A DNA stretch of 64,000 nt from Diadophis punctatus similis (taxonomy: Eukaryota; Chordata; Lepidosauria; Squamata; Dipsadidae). The stretch covers positions 1,777,884-1,841,883 of the forward strand of contig JALIGW010000026.1 in NCBI GenBank assembly GCA_023053685.1, read 5' to 3'. Below the pieces are notes generated by a model. It saw only the letters and a list, made by a program, of their open reading frames with translations. It was not told the origin of the DNA and did not search any database. The stretch's first letter is position 1. Each line of letters starts with the position of its first letter. Positions 1-23,639 of this stretch are shown here, in pieces. The translations under genes were made by a program, and so were the position numbers.

Positions 1-250
1 TCTGGTGAGGCACTCTAGACCAGGGGTCCCCAAACTGTGCCCCCCTTACCCGCCTCCATGGAAAATTTGTTTTCCACGAAACTGGTCCCTGGTGCCCAAG
101 AGATTGGGGACTGCTGTTCCAGACTGGGGTGGGGAGCCATGGCCCCTTTATGACTTGTGGACTTCAACTCCCAGAATTCCTGAGCCAGGCTGCCTCGGGA
201 ATTATGGGAGTTGAAGTCCACAAGTCATAAAGGGGCCATGGTTCCCCTCC
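1..250. repeat. hAT-like element with near-perfect foldback
   Basis: Bases 22-120 resemble a widespread hAT-type repeat beginning CAGGGGTCCCCAAACTG. Bases 137-180 and 198-241 form an inverted repeat with 44-nt arms and one mismatch around a 17-nt loop. Each arm contains the motif CTTCAACTCCCAGAATTCC, a common squamate repeat end. The foldback lies in a FUBP3 intron. Class assignment is from memory and not certain. Confidence 0.6.
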
Positions 251-321
251 CCTGGTCTAGATTATTTGTGCATAGTATGGTTAATCATGGTTTAGTACTT
301 TATGCTTGCATTTATATATCT

Positions 322-825
322 TCTTCTATATATATGAAAGCCAAATACCACTTACTCATCACAAAATTTCCAAAACTGTAAAGCCTATAAACTTGAAACT
401 TGGCACGTATGTTCCTCTTGGCTTCTAGGTGCTCGCTAAGAAAGGATTTTTCAAAATGACCATCAGATCATTAGTTATTTCTGATAGTATTATTAAAACA
501 CTCTGATGCTAATGAGTTAGACATTCTACTCCCCATCCCCACCTGAAAAGAACTCTGTTCCAACTTCCAGTTGCCTTGTACTAACACGCTCTGATGCTAC
601 TCCTTCACTAAACGGCGTGGGCGTGGCCAGTGCGTGACTCATCCGGCCTGCAGGCTGGGAGTTTAGACATTCTACTCCCCCTCCCCACCTGAAAAGAACT
701 CTGTTCCAACTGCCAGTTGCCTTATATTAACACACTCTGATGCTGAGTTACACATTTTACATAAATTTTCGAAGTTTTAAGTGTTAATGTATCATAGTTT
801 TGTAGCGAAGCATGGGTATCCAGCT
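322..825 (+). mobile_element. Helitron-like non-autonomous element
   Basis: The left end reads TTCTTCTATATATATGAAAG followed by a CACTTACTCATCAC block. The right end reads GCGAAGCATGGGTATCCAGC followed by TA. Both resemble vertebrate Helitron relatives as I remember them. An internal segment of about 60 bp (ATTCTACTCCC...AGTTGCCTT) occurs twice, near 519-577 and 665-723. No coding capacity. A (GT/GTAT)n microsatellite follows at 826-895. Confidence 0.45.
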
Positions 826-897
826 ACGTGTGTGTGTATGTATGTGTGTATGTATGTGTGTGTGTATGTATATGTGTGTTTATATATATATAGCCTA

Positions 898-1465
898 CCA
901 GTCATCCTCGACATACGACCCTAATTGAGTCTGCAATTTCGGTTGTAAGTTATGACGACCGTAAAGGGCGGACGATCACTTGACCTCACCCATTTTTTAC
1001 CACTTTTTTGTGGCAGTTGTAGAGCAAACCCCTTTTTCTCTGTGTGCTTTTCGTTGGATCAGCCTGGATATTTTTTGTTGTGTAACCATGGCAGCCTGCT
1101 TAAAATAAACGGCTGAAATTTAGAAAGCCGGCAATTTAACCGAAGTGGGGTTTTTATTAACGCAAAGGCGAAACATTGCAAGCAATGAAATTAGTGGCAT
1201 TTTGCACGTCCTTAATATATTTAATGTGCTTATAAGAACACGGCAAGGGTCTGCAGGTGGATGTCGCTAAAAGCCATATCTGTCCGAAGGACAGGTAGTC
1301 CTCAAATTACAACTGTTAGTTTAGTGACCGTTGGAGGTTAAAACGGCACTGAAAAAACGGACTGATGGCTGTTTTTCATGGGTGGATGGCTGAGGAATTC
1401 TGGGATGGTGTTCCTGGGGGTTGTAGTTCACAAGTCTTAAAGTGGCCAAGTTTGGTGAGCCCTGC
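898..1465. repeat. Mixed interspersed repeats in FUBP3 intron
   Basis: Bases 898-1290 start with CCTCGACATACGACC, a diverged relative of the snake inverted-end element, and otherwise show nothing recognised. Bases 1293-1378 are a 5' fragment of that element (AGGTAGTCCTCAAATTACAA). Bases 1385-1465 carry AATTCTGGGATGGTG and GGGTTGTAGTTCACAAG, a hAT-like end. No exon for the missing start of KH3 was found. Confidence 0.5.
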
Positions 1466-1550
1466 TGTAGATAAACCACTGTGAATCTCTCTCTCTCTGC
1501 CTTCCTTCTGTTGTTATTTCACTGGGCTTTTCCCTTGCTTTCTTCCCCAG

Positions 1551-13522
<11,972 letters not shown>

Positions 13523-13625
13523 AACAACTGTTTGATTCTTCTTCCTTTTTTTCTTTTTCCTTGGAATCATTGTGGAAACAAACCTTTTTTGTATCAGAGG
13601 TTTCTAGATTTGCAACCGTTTGAAG

Positions 13626-13627
<2 letters not shown>

Positions 13628-13698
<71 letters not shown>

Positions 13699-13700
13699 TC
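13628..13700. repeat. (TTTC)n in FUBP3 3'UTR
   Basis: About 18 TTTC units starting roughly 105 bases after the stop codon. Confidence 0.95.
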
Positions 13701-15191
13701 GTGAAACACTAGTGGTTAGGATAATCTATACTGAACTTTTTCTAAGAATCAGGAACAATTAGTAACGTGTACTAAACTTTACGGACATGCTACGTCATTT
13801 TCTTCCTTTTCCTTAATTTCTGCATTTTTGTTTTGTTTTTTGTTTTTTTTCGGGGAGGATTCATTTCCAAAATTGTAAGGGGAAAAAAAATGACAGGAAA
13901 AAAAATAAAAAGAGTACGAAGCAGAACTCCGGGAACATGGTTTGGAGGGAAGCCAACGAACAGCTGGCATCACAACTTTTCCCAAAGCTGTGACGTTTCA
14001 ACAAATGGGTTTTTTATGTGCGGTGTGTTTGGGGTTCCTCCCCCTCTTTCCCCCCCCCATCTCTTCTCCTCGTACTTTGATTTTGAAATCTTTTTCTGTT
14101 GAAACAAAAAAACAAACAAACAGACAGACAAACAAAAATAAACGCTTGGAAGTCTTAGGTGGTATGTAACGAATTCTAAAAGAAAATGAAATTTTTTAAA
14201 AAAACAGTATTTAAATATTCTTAAATATGTAAATTCATTAAATATTTTACTTCTAATTTTTCTTGTACCTTGGCTGTCTTTTTTTGATTTTATTGCATTT
14301 TTTTTTAAAAAAGAAGAAACTGAATTATGCTATGTATTGTAATTAATTATGTGAATTCTTTATTGAGACAGTTGCTGTTTGCTGTCAAGTTCGTTTATTG
14401 CGGGGAGGGGCATTTTGTAGGGGCTGTATAATTTCTAGAGATCTAAAGGGTTAATATAAAAGCAATGTGTTAATTTTTTAGTGATACTATTTTCCTTTCT
14501 ATGTTTCCCTGGTTGGTTGCATTTGTAAATCTAAGACCTCCAAGCATCTCTTTAAAAAAAAAACAAAAAAAAAGAGCAAAATACTTTTTGTCTATTTCAG
14601 AAATAAATACTGTTATTTTTAATATTAAGATGAAACTGCTATTAGTATCTTTAACAAGCACTGTGGAACATTAAATCCTATAAAATAGTAGTAACTATTT
14701 TTTAATTCCAGGGTGTGTGTTTGCTTTTGGCTTTTTATTTTTTTTTCCTTTGTTTTTAAGTATTTTCTTACCTTAATATTTGTCAAATTTTACCTAGAGG
14801 AAATAAAAATGAAATCTAGTATTAACCATAGGTATGTTCTGAATAATTTTTTGATTTAATAAAAGGGATAATATGGTTTCCAGTGTTTACTGTAGTGTTT
14901 TCTTGTACAGATAACAGTGTATTTTTAAAGAGAAAAAAAAACGGAAGTAAAGCTATTTTTTTCTTGACATTTTTAATTGATCTATGGGACATTCCGTTTT
15001 GAATTGTACCGAAGTTGCTGTTTTTAGGAGCTTCCTCGCCCGCCCTCCTATTTCTTTATAATGCTTGAAATGTCTAACTGTATACAGGAAAAAAAACAAA
15101 CAAAAAACAATTGGATAATGTTCAGCATGATGTTTTAAAACGAAAATGTTCTTTTTATTTGACTGACAGTTGCATTTTACACTCTCTCTAT

Positions 15192-15197
15192 AATAAA
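15192..15197 (+). terminator. FUBP3: FUBP3 distal poly(A) signal
   Basis: AATAAA with a GT-rich downstream element at 15222-15242. Confidence 0.75.
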
Positions 15198-15348
15198 AAA
15201 AAATTCCACACGATTACATTTCTGGGTGCTGTGTCGGTTGTGCTCTTACACAAAAACCACATTTAAAATGGGTCTCTGTTTCTCCCCTCTTTAGTTTTCT
15301 GTCTGCTTTCCATTGAAGCTTAAAAAGTTTTTTCTTAGCGGTTTAGAC

Positions 15349-15611
15349 CCAGGGGTGGGATTCTACCGGTTCAGCCGAACCGGATGTTCCTACGATCAGC
15401 TGGGAGCGAACTGGTTCGCTCCGACGATCAGCTGGGCCCGCCCCTGCACTTTACTGACTTATATCCTCTTAGCTGATTCGCGCGGTTTCTCCACAGCAGT
15501 AACATGGAAGGTAAGTTTTTGTAAAACTGCATGCACACACGCAGCGCGCCTGCCTGCGGAAAGCACGCGGTCACCGAACCGGTGGTTAAACCGGCAGGAT
15601 CCCACCACTGG
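15349..15611. mobile_element. hAT-type MITE with 8-bp target duplication
   Basis: Ends CCAGGGGTGGGATTC and GATCCCACCACTGG are inverted. Flanks are GTTTAGAC (15341-15348) and GTTTAGCC (15612-15619), an 8-bp duplication with one mismatch. The interior has GAACCGG repeats and no coding capacity. Confidence 0.75.
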
Positions 15612-15619
15612 GTTTAGCC

Positions 15620-17110
15620 CTCCGGCAGCTCAAGAGTCATGGGTGGCTACATCCATTGAAAAAAACAAAACACAAAGATGAGAACAGGATGTCCCTTACC
15701 CTTGGGTTATACCCCAGTCAGAATGCAGAAGCCAACCACTCAAAATCCCCATGTTAGGGCTGTTGTCACCTGTAAGGTACCTTGATCATCCAGGACGGAT
15801 GTTTTCCTAATGAAAAGAAAATTAGCTTCAGACACGTGGCTCCCCGTTGTTCAGGCTGGGCAATGGAAGTAGACTAGATTTTCTGCAAAAGTCTCCTCCT
15901 TTGTTCGATGTGGTCGCATCATCATCATCCTCATCTCTCCAGGATGTAGTCTTCCCGATTTTTCACCATTCTACTCAATCCTACGAAGTTCTTTTGGGGA
16001 AGAAGAGCTGTTGAAAGAGAGAGCCATGCTTTGGGAGAAGAGGATAGGAGGTCATTTTTGATTTTCTGCAGAGCCTCGGAGAGAGGTAGCCATCCAATAT
16101 CTCCGCCTGTGGTTTGATGGGGACCAATTTAAAGTGCCCCCTTTCCACCCAACCTTTCACGCTCACACACCTGCCTAAAACACCAGCCAGCCCCCCGCCC
16201 CTCCACCCCACCTAATCCTGGACTTTCCTTTTTATTTGGCAAACCGTGAGACCCGCCATCCTTAAATTTATCTCCTCTGGCATCTGCTGTACAATTTCTA
16301 CTATTTATTTATTTATTTATCTTCCCCTAGACCCCATCTGTAAAAGTGGCGACGCTTAGGGTGGGGAGTGGGCTGTTGTTGAAAGCCGGAAGGAGAGAAA
16401 GGAAAACCAAGAGAGAAGATGGCATCTTTTTTTAAAAGACACCTCCAGAGAATCGAGGCAGGAACGGAAAGGAGAGGAGGAGGGGAAATGGAAGGGTAAA
16501 ACGCCATTTGGGCAGAGAAAGGGAGGGAGGGAAATGTGGAGATGGTGAAGCTCCAGATGAACGTTTGATGGAGATGAGAGGCCTTCTAATTCATTTCCTA
16601 AGCTCTGTGCCAAAAGAACATTTGGCCTGTTGCTTAATGAACTCCAAGGTGTCTCTTAATTGAAGCCGATGCATCGGTGCCCTTCCACCCTGAACCGTAA
16701 GTGCTCGGAAAAAAAGGCAAGGAGATGCATTTTCTTAAATGTTATCTGTAAGTACCGATGAGTGGGTCCCTGGTGGAATATCTTTGATATGAATTATGGA
16801 ACCCGGCTCTTATGCAAACTTCATTTTCATGCCCCCCCCCTCCCCTTTTTTTTTCAAATATCTGGTGGGTGGGGCCACCCAGCACCGAGGCCTACAAGAC
16901 CAATCCCGCCATTAGGAATGGCGCCTTGCGAAGCCGGGCAATTTATTTATTTATTTATTTATTGTCAGCAGTCTAGTGTTGAGGAAGAACACTTAAGGGC
17001 TTGAAATGATACCAAATCTAGTAATGGATTTTCATCTGTTCTTCGTCTCCCCAGCCCCCACCCCTAAACGGCCACCCATGACCACGTCGGGCCACTCCCT
17101 GCATTAGAGA
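15620..17110. other. Intergenic DNA without recognised genes
   Basis: Mostly unique-looking sequence with short (TTTA)n runs at 16303-16320 and 16941-16964. No splice-bounded open frame that I can assign to a protein. Bases 16640-17000 are moderately G/C-rich. Confidence 0.5.
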
Positions 17111-17229
17111 CGCTTTTGAACTTGGCATCACAAAAGCGAGCCGATGGTTACTTTGGGGAAATTGTGTCTGCCTCCGTTAGCGTTGGCTCCGTGGCTTCAC
17201 GGCGATTATATGGACGACCTGAGCTGTTT

Positions 17230-17905
17230 TTCTCTGAATACCTTATTTGGCTAAGTCTGATTAGACACGCAAGAAATACCAGAAGAGAAGAGAAAACAAA
17301 GGTAGATCCAAAAATCATAAGCGCCTTTGGTACAACGCCAAAACAGCTGGAGCAGCCCTTGAACATCATCGGCATTGACAAATTCACCATCAGTCAATTG
17401 CAAAAATACAGTTTTATCAGCAACGGCTTACATCCTGCAATGATATTTGTAACCCCATCAAACAGCTACCTCTGGTTCTTGGGAAGGTCTCTACAGGTGG
17501 ACAAAAATGCCACGCCCAGTCTGAACATCTGGATGACTGTGCAATGGATCACAATAATTTATTCTTTGAACATTCGAACAGCATTGGCATTAACAAATTC
17601 ATCTTCAGTCAATTGCAAAAGGCAGCTTTGCTCGGAACAGCTGACATCCGGCGATGAGACCTTTGAACACCATCAAGCATCAACATCTGCCTATGCCAGG
17701 TCCTTAGGAAGGACTCCATAGGTGGACAAAGAACGCCAAATCAAGTCTAAATATCTGGCTGCGTGATGAACTATAATACTAATATTATATGGTCATCTGA
17801 ACACCAACAGCATCGACAAATTCGCCATCGGTCAGTTGCCAAAGGCGGCTTGGCTCGGAAGAGCTGACATCCTGTGACGAGACCTCTAACACCATCAAAT
17901 CACAA
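17230..17905 (+). mobile_element. Decayed non-LTR retrotransposon C-terminus (R4-like)
   Basis: Encodes IISAFGTTPKQLEQPLNIIG and IDKFTISQLQK, a degraded form of the VIGALG(A/T)IPK...LQKAAL motif. Parts of the unit repeat near 17580-17690 and 17800-17900 (CATCGACAAATTCGCCATCG). The same family lies at 36617-36880. The clade name is from memory. Confidence 0.6.
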
Positions 17906-18359
17906 CATCTCAGAGTCACTTAACCTCAACGATGGCAAGGAAGGTCGTAAAACGGGGCAAAGCTCAACAACCTCTGGAGTTGTGTGCCTGTTCTCCAACA
18001 CCTTGTAGAGGGAAGGAGGCCTGGCCTTGAGGGATAGTGGGGCTTCATGACTTAATTTCCTAGTCTGCTCTAACTTGAAGGGCTGACACATCTGGGAGAT
18101 GGGTTAGTTCGCCAACATCTGGAAGGGGATCAGGTGATTATTATCATGCAGAGAGCAGATTCCAGTGGTGGACTTCTTTGTAGGACAAAAGAAAATTTGT
18201 TCTTCTCCCTCTGGAAAAAGGCTTAAAATGGCTATATTTACGTGGCAGAAAGATGACCTGACCCCCTACATTGCAAGGAACCATGGCTTGTTAATCTAAA
18301 GTTAATCGGCTAAGCCACAATACAATGGCTTTTCCCAATAGACTTGGTTAACTGTCCTC

Positions 18360-19433
18360 AACCTAATTAAACAACCAGCAGAATTCCTGAAATGGACACC
18401 TGTCTGGTTTGGCACAGCAACCAAACAGGACAAGGACAGGCTTCAATGGATAGTTAAGACCGCAGAAAAAACAGTCACAACCAACCCGCCTTCTATAAAG
18501 CACCTGTATATTGTGCAGGTCAGAAAGAGGGCTGAGAAAATATCTACAGACCCCTCTCACATCCTGGACATAAACTGTTTCAACTGCTCCCCTCTGAACG
18601 CCGGAACAGGGCATTGCACGCTAAAACAACCAGACATAATTCCCCTGTGACATCACATTTAATTCCCACAGTACTATCTAAGAAATTTACCCACGTAGTA
18701 AGCGGTATTGTTATTATCATCTTATCTTCTCATTTTCTCGTCTTTTCTCAACTTAGCTTTCCTACTACTTTCTCCTATTGGTATCTTGTGATTTATCACT
18801 CGTGTTTTTTGTATCTTATGATTAATGATTGTAACTATGATTTATGATCTACGACCTGTCATTTTGTGGTTTGTATCAGGGGTGAAATTCAATTTTTTTC
18901 CCCTACCGGTTCTGTGGGCGTGGCTTGGTGGGCGTGGCAGGGGAAAGATACTGCAAAATCCCCATTCCCTTCCCACTCCTGGGGGAAGGATACTGCAAAA
19001 TCTCCATTCCCACCCCACTCCTGGGGGAAGGATATTGGAAAATCCCCATTCCCTTCCCACTCCTGGGGGAAGGATACTGCAAAATCTCCATTCCCTTCCC
19101 ACTCGGGCCAGCCAGAGGTGGTATTTGCCGGTTCTCCGAACTACTCAAAATTTCCGCTACCGGTTCTTCAGAACCTGCTGAATTTCACCCCGGTTTGTAT
19201 TTATGTATGTACTAAGGGCTTATGAACTGAAGACAAATTCCTTGTGTGTCCAGTCACACTTGGTTAATAAAGAATATTCTATTCTATTCTATTCTATTCT
19301 ATTCTATTCTATTCTATTCTATTCTATTCTATTCTATTCTATTCTATTCTATTCTATTCTATTCTATTCTATTCTACCCTACCCTACCCTACCCTACCCT
19401 ACCCTACCCTACCCTACCCTACCCTACCCTACT
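18360..19433 (+). mobile_element. CR1/L3-type LINE with seeded pentamer array
   Basis: Bases 18380-18620 encode a decayed ORF2 end (relics of WFGTATKQDKDRL and DPSHILD). The 3'UTR runs to GACAAATTCCTTGTGTGTCC and AATAAAGAATATTCT. It then becomes (ATTCT)n at 19266-19376 and (ACCCT)n at 19376-19433. Snake L3/CR1 tails are known to seed such microsatellites. A hAT-like MITE interrupts the 3'UTR. Confidence 0.8.
18877..19192. mobile_element. hAT-type MITE with internal 42-bp tandem repeat
   Basis: Begins CAGGGGTGAAATTCA and ends TGAATTTCACCCCG. Flanked by an exact 8-bp duplication GTTTGTAT (18869-18876 and 19193-19200). The interior holds about four copies of a 42-bp unit (18948-19110) with ATACTGCAAAATC and CACTCCTGGGGGAAGG. 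Confidence 0.85.
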
Positions 19434-19454
19434 CTCTGTTGAGGCACAATTTGA

Positions 19455-19620
19455 GTAGATTTCAACTCCCTGAAGCCTCAGCAATGGTCAAATGTTGGCT
19501 GAGGAATTCTGGGAGGTGAGTGCCACCCATTGGGAAGATATCCTACAATTCCCAGAATGCTTAGCAAAGACCAAATGCTAGCTGGAGGATTCTGGGAATT
19601 GCAAGTTACTAGTCTAGATG
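19455..19620. repeat. Foldback element with ZNF143-like motif
   Basis: Contains GCTGAGGAATTCTGGGAGGT and, inverted, CCTACAATTCCCAGAATGC. The latter closely matches the ZNF143/THAP11 consensus ACTACAATTCCCAGMATGC. A second inverted pair follows at 19590 (GATTCTGGGAATTGCAAG). Confidence 0.65.
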
Positions 19621-21015
19621 TCCAGCGAAAGAAAGTTGGCCAATATATATTAGTTTTAACTACTATGTTTCTTGCCAGACTGGTTAGATTTCCACTTCAT
19701 CTCTTTTAGAGCTCCGAGCCTCAGACCAGTGTGTCACTCAACCCTTGAAAACTTGAACACATGTGGACTTCAACTCCCAGAATTCCCCAGCCAACCCCGA
19801 TTCAGACAATTCCACCCTTCTCCGTAACCATCTTCGCGCAAGGCTGGTTTGCCCTGTTTAATAAGGTAGGTCTAATATTTCCTTTGCAACCTTTCCCCAC
19901 GAGAGCTTAAAACATTATTTCTTCCTCTAGCAATTTTCATCTGCGTCTTCTTTCATTCATCTTTGCTGCCACTATTGCATTGAATTCCTTAGTTTTCTGA
20001 CTTTGGCTGTTTGAAACTCGGATGGTCTCCATTCAGAATTCAGATAACACGTGCATTTTTTTTTCTGGCAACTTTATCCACAGGCTTTGCAAACACTTTC
20101 TCCAAAATATATTTTTCCCCTTAATCATTAAAGGCTGCTCCAAGCTTTGTACAATCTCCATCAGGTGAGCTCAATTCAGTGGCAATTAATGAATGCATTT
20201 ACACCTATAAATGTCAAGAATGGATGCAGTTTTCTATAGAGCTGTCCTTAATGCCCATTATTTTTTTATGATAATTGAAGTGCATTACACATTTTGGAAA
20301 ATTGCCCAGTTTCAAAACGAGGTTTCGGTTTCGTATATTGGTTTGAAAACCCACTCTCACACTAACCTATTGATGTTTTTCCCCGCTATCTTTCAACCCA
20401 AGGACCTACTTGGTTTGACATAATGCTACAAAATGTTTTTTGTTTTATTCTGCTAGAATTAAAAAAGAAAAAGACTAGAAATATTTGGGGAAGGGGAACC
20501 CTTACTAACCTTGCCTCTCCAGATTTCATTGCAAATTCTCACTGCAGTAATTGCTTCCCCCCAAGGCTCTAAGAGATGGATCTCTTGACTCTTAAAACCC
20601 CATTTGTCTTTCTCTTCCTCTTCCTCATATTTACTGTAATTTCTGTTAGCAAAGGATCAACTCCAGGGAATTTAGTCGCTGGTGGTCCAGGCCTTATTTA
20701 ACTCTAAAGGCTTTTTATTTGACAATACACTGATTTATTGGAATCTTATTTCCCTTCTCTGCATTTATAATTTATCAAACGGGGAGCAGGGGATTGCAAT
20801 TCCATTCGCAAATGTTTCCTTCTCTTGCAATCTGGTATACGTGAGTGAGTTGAATACATCGGTGCATTGCCAGAAGACGCGAACGTCGATTTTTTGGGAG
20901 TAGAAAATTCTCGTCCCAGTTTGCACAACTCATCTTTTGCATCCTGGGGAAATTTAAACGTAGTCCGAATAGTCTTTGGATTACTAAACACAGTTGGGGC
21001 TGGAATTTCCATCGC
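19621..21015. other. AT-rich intergenic DNA, no gene recognised
   Basis: Contains one fragment CTTCAACTCCCAGAATTCCC near 19770. The rest looks unique and low in microsatellites. No open frame with coding character. Confidence 0.5.
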
Positions 21016-21019
21016 TCTG

Positions 21020-21200
21020 CAAGACGGTTGTTAAGGGAGTTGCGCCCAAATTTACAAACCCTTTTTTGGCCAACGGGGGTTAAACGGATTTTGACCATGT
21101 GACGATGGAGATGTTGTGCCTGTTTTAAGTGTGAGGACTGATTCTGGTTCAGTGCCGTTGTAACTTCAAACTTGTCGTCGTAAGTTGAGGACTACCTATA
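21020..21200 (-). mobile_element. Snake inverted-end repeat, partial
   Basis: Runs from GTTAAACGGATTTTGACCAT to the terminal GTCGTAAGTTGAGGACTACC on the plus strand, so it is a reversed 5' half. Confidence 0.75.
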
Positions 21201-21224
21201 AGATATTAGTGGTAGCTGGTTTTA

Positions 21225-21378
21225 AAAACTAGGTTGAGTAAAAAGCTTAGCTCCTGAAGTTGTAAGTGCTCCATCACTGGAGGTTTTCAACAAAAGATCG
21301 TAGAAGGTCTCTTACTTGAACAAGGGGTTGGACTAGAAGACCTCCAAGATCCCTTCCAGTCCTACAATTCTATGCCCA
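21225..21378 (+). mobile_element. CR1 LINE 3' end
   Basis: Contains GAAGTTGTAAGTGCTCCATC, GGGGTTGGACTAGAAGACCT and a CTACAATTCTATG tail. Confidence 0.8.
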
Positions 21379-21639
21379 CACATCTCCAAGTAGCCAAGCT
21401 TGAGAAACACAGTATTAGAAAGATGTTGAAAAACTGGGAATGTTACGCCTCCTTATGTTGGGTCTAAAGTTCCAAGCACAGCCATACTTAAAATTAAATC
21501 CAGATAGATTAATTTGGATTTTCTATACTGATTATTGCTGTCTGTTGCAAATATTCCAATGTTTATTCCAAAGGTGATTTTTTCCAAAGGCAGCTGGATT
21601 TTCTTGGTTTTCCCTGACATTCCAATGTTTATATTTATT

Positions 21640-22035
21640 TATACCTGTGGAGATCCTGGTGCTCTCAGATCCTGATTGTTTTTTCACAGACCTTTCATGA
21701 CCCAGCTAGGTAACATCCTCCGTGCTAGTGAGTGTGACTTGCTCCCTGTTTATATAAAGCTTGGTTGTTTTCTTGCAGACATTTCATTACCCAGCTAGGT
21801 AACATCCTCAGTGCTAGTAAGTGTGACTCATTCTGTTTATACACAGTAGCTCTGAATTTGGTTGTTTTCTTGCAGGCGTTTCATTACCCAGCTAGGTAAC
21901 ATCCTCAGTGCTAGTGGGTGTGTCTTGCTCCCTGTTGATATACAATAGCTCTGAGCTTCCTTGTTTGCAGACTTTTTATGATCCAACTAGGTAACATCCT
22001 CAGTGCTAGTGAGTGTGGTTTATTCTCTGTTTATA
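21640..22035 (-). mobile_element. Tandem array of Penelope-like units
   Basis: Four head-to-tail copies, about 95-110 bp apart, of TTG(T)TTTCTTGCAGAC...CATCCTCAGTGCTAG. On the minus strand each shows CTGAGGA in place of the hammerhead CTGATGA (the first copy is more decayed). The shared change suggests amplification after the mutation. Confidence 0.7.
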
Positions 22036-22139
22036 CAGTAGCTTTCCCTGTATATACCATTAGTGGCAGGACAAGCTACTGTATATAAACAGGGAGCAAA
22101 GCTCACCCTGGCTCGCTCAGTATATGATATACTCTTTGG

Positions 22140-22870
22140 GCTAAGTTGAGGGTACAAAAACAGACAAACACAACGAGCGCTTTAGTAGTATATAGGTAAT
22201 CCAAGGCCAGGGTTTACCAATGGTCCAATTCAACACAAGACAACTTTGTGTACTTGTCAAGAACCAATTCTTCTTTTGATTTCGGTCTGAAGTTCCACAG
22301 CCCACGTCCCCCAGGACAGTGGCTTTTAGGGCCCTCAAAGTCCCTTTCTCAGTGGTTCCTGATTCTCGGCCAATTCCATCGCCTTGGCCAACTGCCAGTT
22401 TGAGTTTGCAGACAATCGGCGTCTGGTGGAACCAAACCCAGCCAAGAGGTTTGCGGCCAGGCAGGCGTCATTTTTTTTCTCGCGCACAATTTTGCAAATA
22501 TCATCGGGCGGCGAGAATGGAAGCTTAAGTATCTCGCCCGGGCGGCCACGGAGGTCGCCCGCCGAGCCAAACAATGGCATACAATGGGCCCGAGTCCTTT
22601 CCAGAAGCCGATAATCAGACCCTTCGCCTGCGTGGATGGTGTTTACATGGGAATAGCCGTCCCACGGAGAAGTCGCGACTTTGGGAACAAAACAAGCTTT
22701 GCACCAATTGAAGGCTTTGCTGGAGAATTGGCAACAGAAAGGGCCTCGTTTGCAAAACCTCCGGCGTGCCAGCTTTGGAAGGCACTGCCGTTACCGCACA
22801 AATGGCACGGTGTGGATTTTTTGCTATCCGCCGCTCAGGCATTCAAATCCTCTACAAGTAATTTTTTTTA
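22140..22870. other. CpG-containing intergenic block, unassigned
   Basis: Clearly richer in CpG than its flanks, especially 22330-22850 (TCTCGCCCGGGCGGCCACGG). Short open frames occur on both strands but none has recognised residues or splice borders. It may be an old transposon or a distal promoter or enhancer. I cannot decide. Confidence 0.35.
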
Positions 22871-23021
22871 AACTTTGTCAAGCAAAGTAGTAGGAAGAAC
22901 TATTTCCTTCACCCCACACACACCCTCTGGGAAAAATATGCTTATTCTTTATACCTTTATCCAATTTTTGAAGAAGGAGAGTGCTGGTAAGGGATGGAAA
23001 ACTTAGCCTTTTCCAGCAATA

Positions 23022-23408
23022 TAGTTAGTCCGTGACTTATGACCATTCATTTAGTGACCAAAGTTACAATGGCACTGAAAAAGGTGACTTACAACTGTTT
23101 TTTACACTTACAACCTGTTGCAGCATTCCCCCGTGTCACATGATCAAAATTCAGATGCTTGGCAATTGACTCATATTTATGACGGTTCGCAGTGTCCCTG
23201 GGACACCTGATCCCCTTTTGTGACCTGACAAGCAAAGTCAATGGGGAAGCCAGATTCACTTAACGACCATGTGACTAACTTAACAGCTGCAGTGATTCCC
23301 TTAACAACAGGGCAAGAAAGTTCGTAAAATGGGGCAAAACTCACTTACTCAATGTCTCACTTAACAACATTGGACTCAATTGTGGTCGTAAGTTGAGGAC
23401 TACCTGTA
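23022..23408 (+). mobile_element. Snake inverted-end repeat, full copy
   Basis: From AGTCCGTGACTTATGACCAT to GGTCGTAAGTTGAGGACTAC with all internal blocks. One of the best copies for defining the family. Confidence 0.8.
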
Positions 23409-23639
23409 TCCTAGGACGAAGTCCATTAAGCTGGTCCCAGATGGAAAGAATCCCCACTTAGAAGCTTTTGAAAATGCTAATAGCGAGAGCCCTAAAATGC
23501 CAGGAAAATCTGTAAGTTTCACAGCCTAAATCTCCCCCCCCCCAATTAACTTATCAATCAATCAATTAATTGATAGCTCCGGTCCCGGACCAGTTTTGAA
23601 TTGGATCCAAAAGTAACAAATGGAAACTTATCCAAGAGA

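Larger units (their letters stand above)
13523..15215 (+). other. FUBP3: FUBP3 3'UTR
   Basis: AT-rich stretch with long T runs and little repeat content apart from the TTTC array. Poly(A) signals AATAAA occur at 14137, 14802, 14858 and 15192. The last is followed by a GT-rich element (15222-15242, GGGTGCTGTGTCGGTTGTGC), so transcripts probably end near 15215. The site at 14858 also has a TG-rich downstream region, which suggests alternative polyadenylation. Confidence 0.8.

Noticed and set aside
17116..17721. 201-codon open frame in the FUBP3-PRDM12 intergenic region
   Set aside because: Its middle matches a retrotransposon end motif. It is a LINE relic, not a host gene.
19376..19433. Interstitial telomere repeat
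   Set aside because: The unit is the pentamer CCCTA and not the hexamer CCCTAA. It grades directly from (ATTCT)n.
22335..22890. Several 65-95-codon frames in the CpG-rich block
   Set aside because: Overlapping frames on both strands of similar length, none with recognised residues. They reflect base composition.
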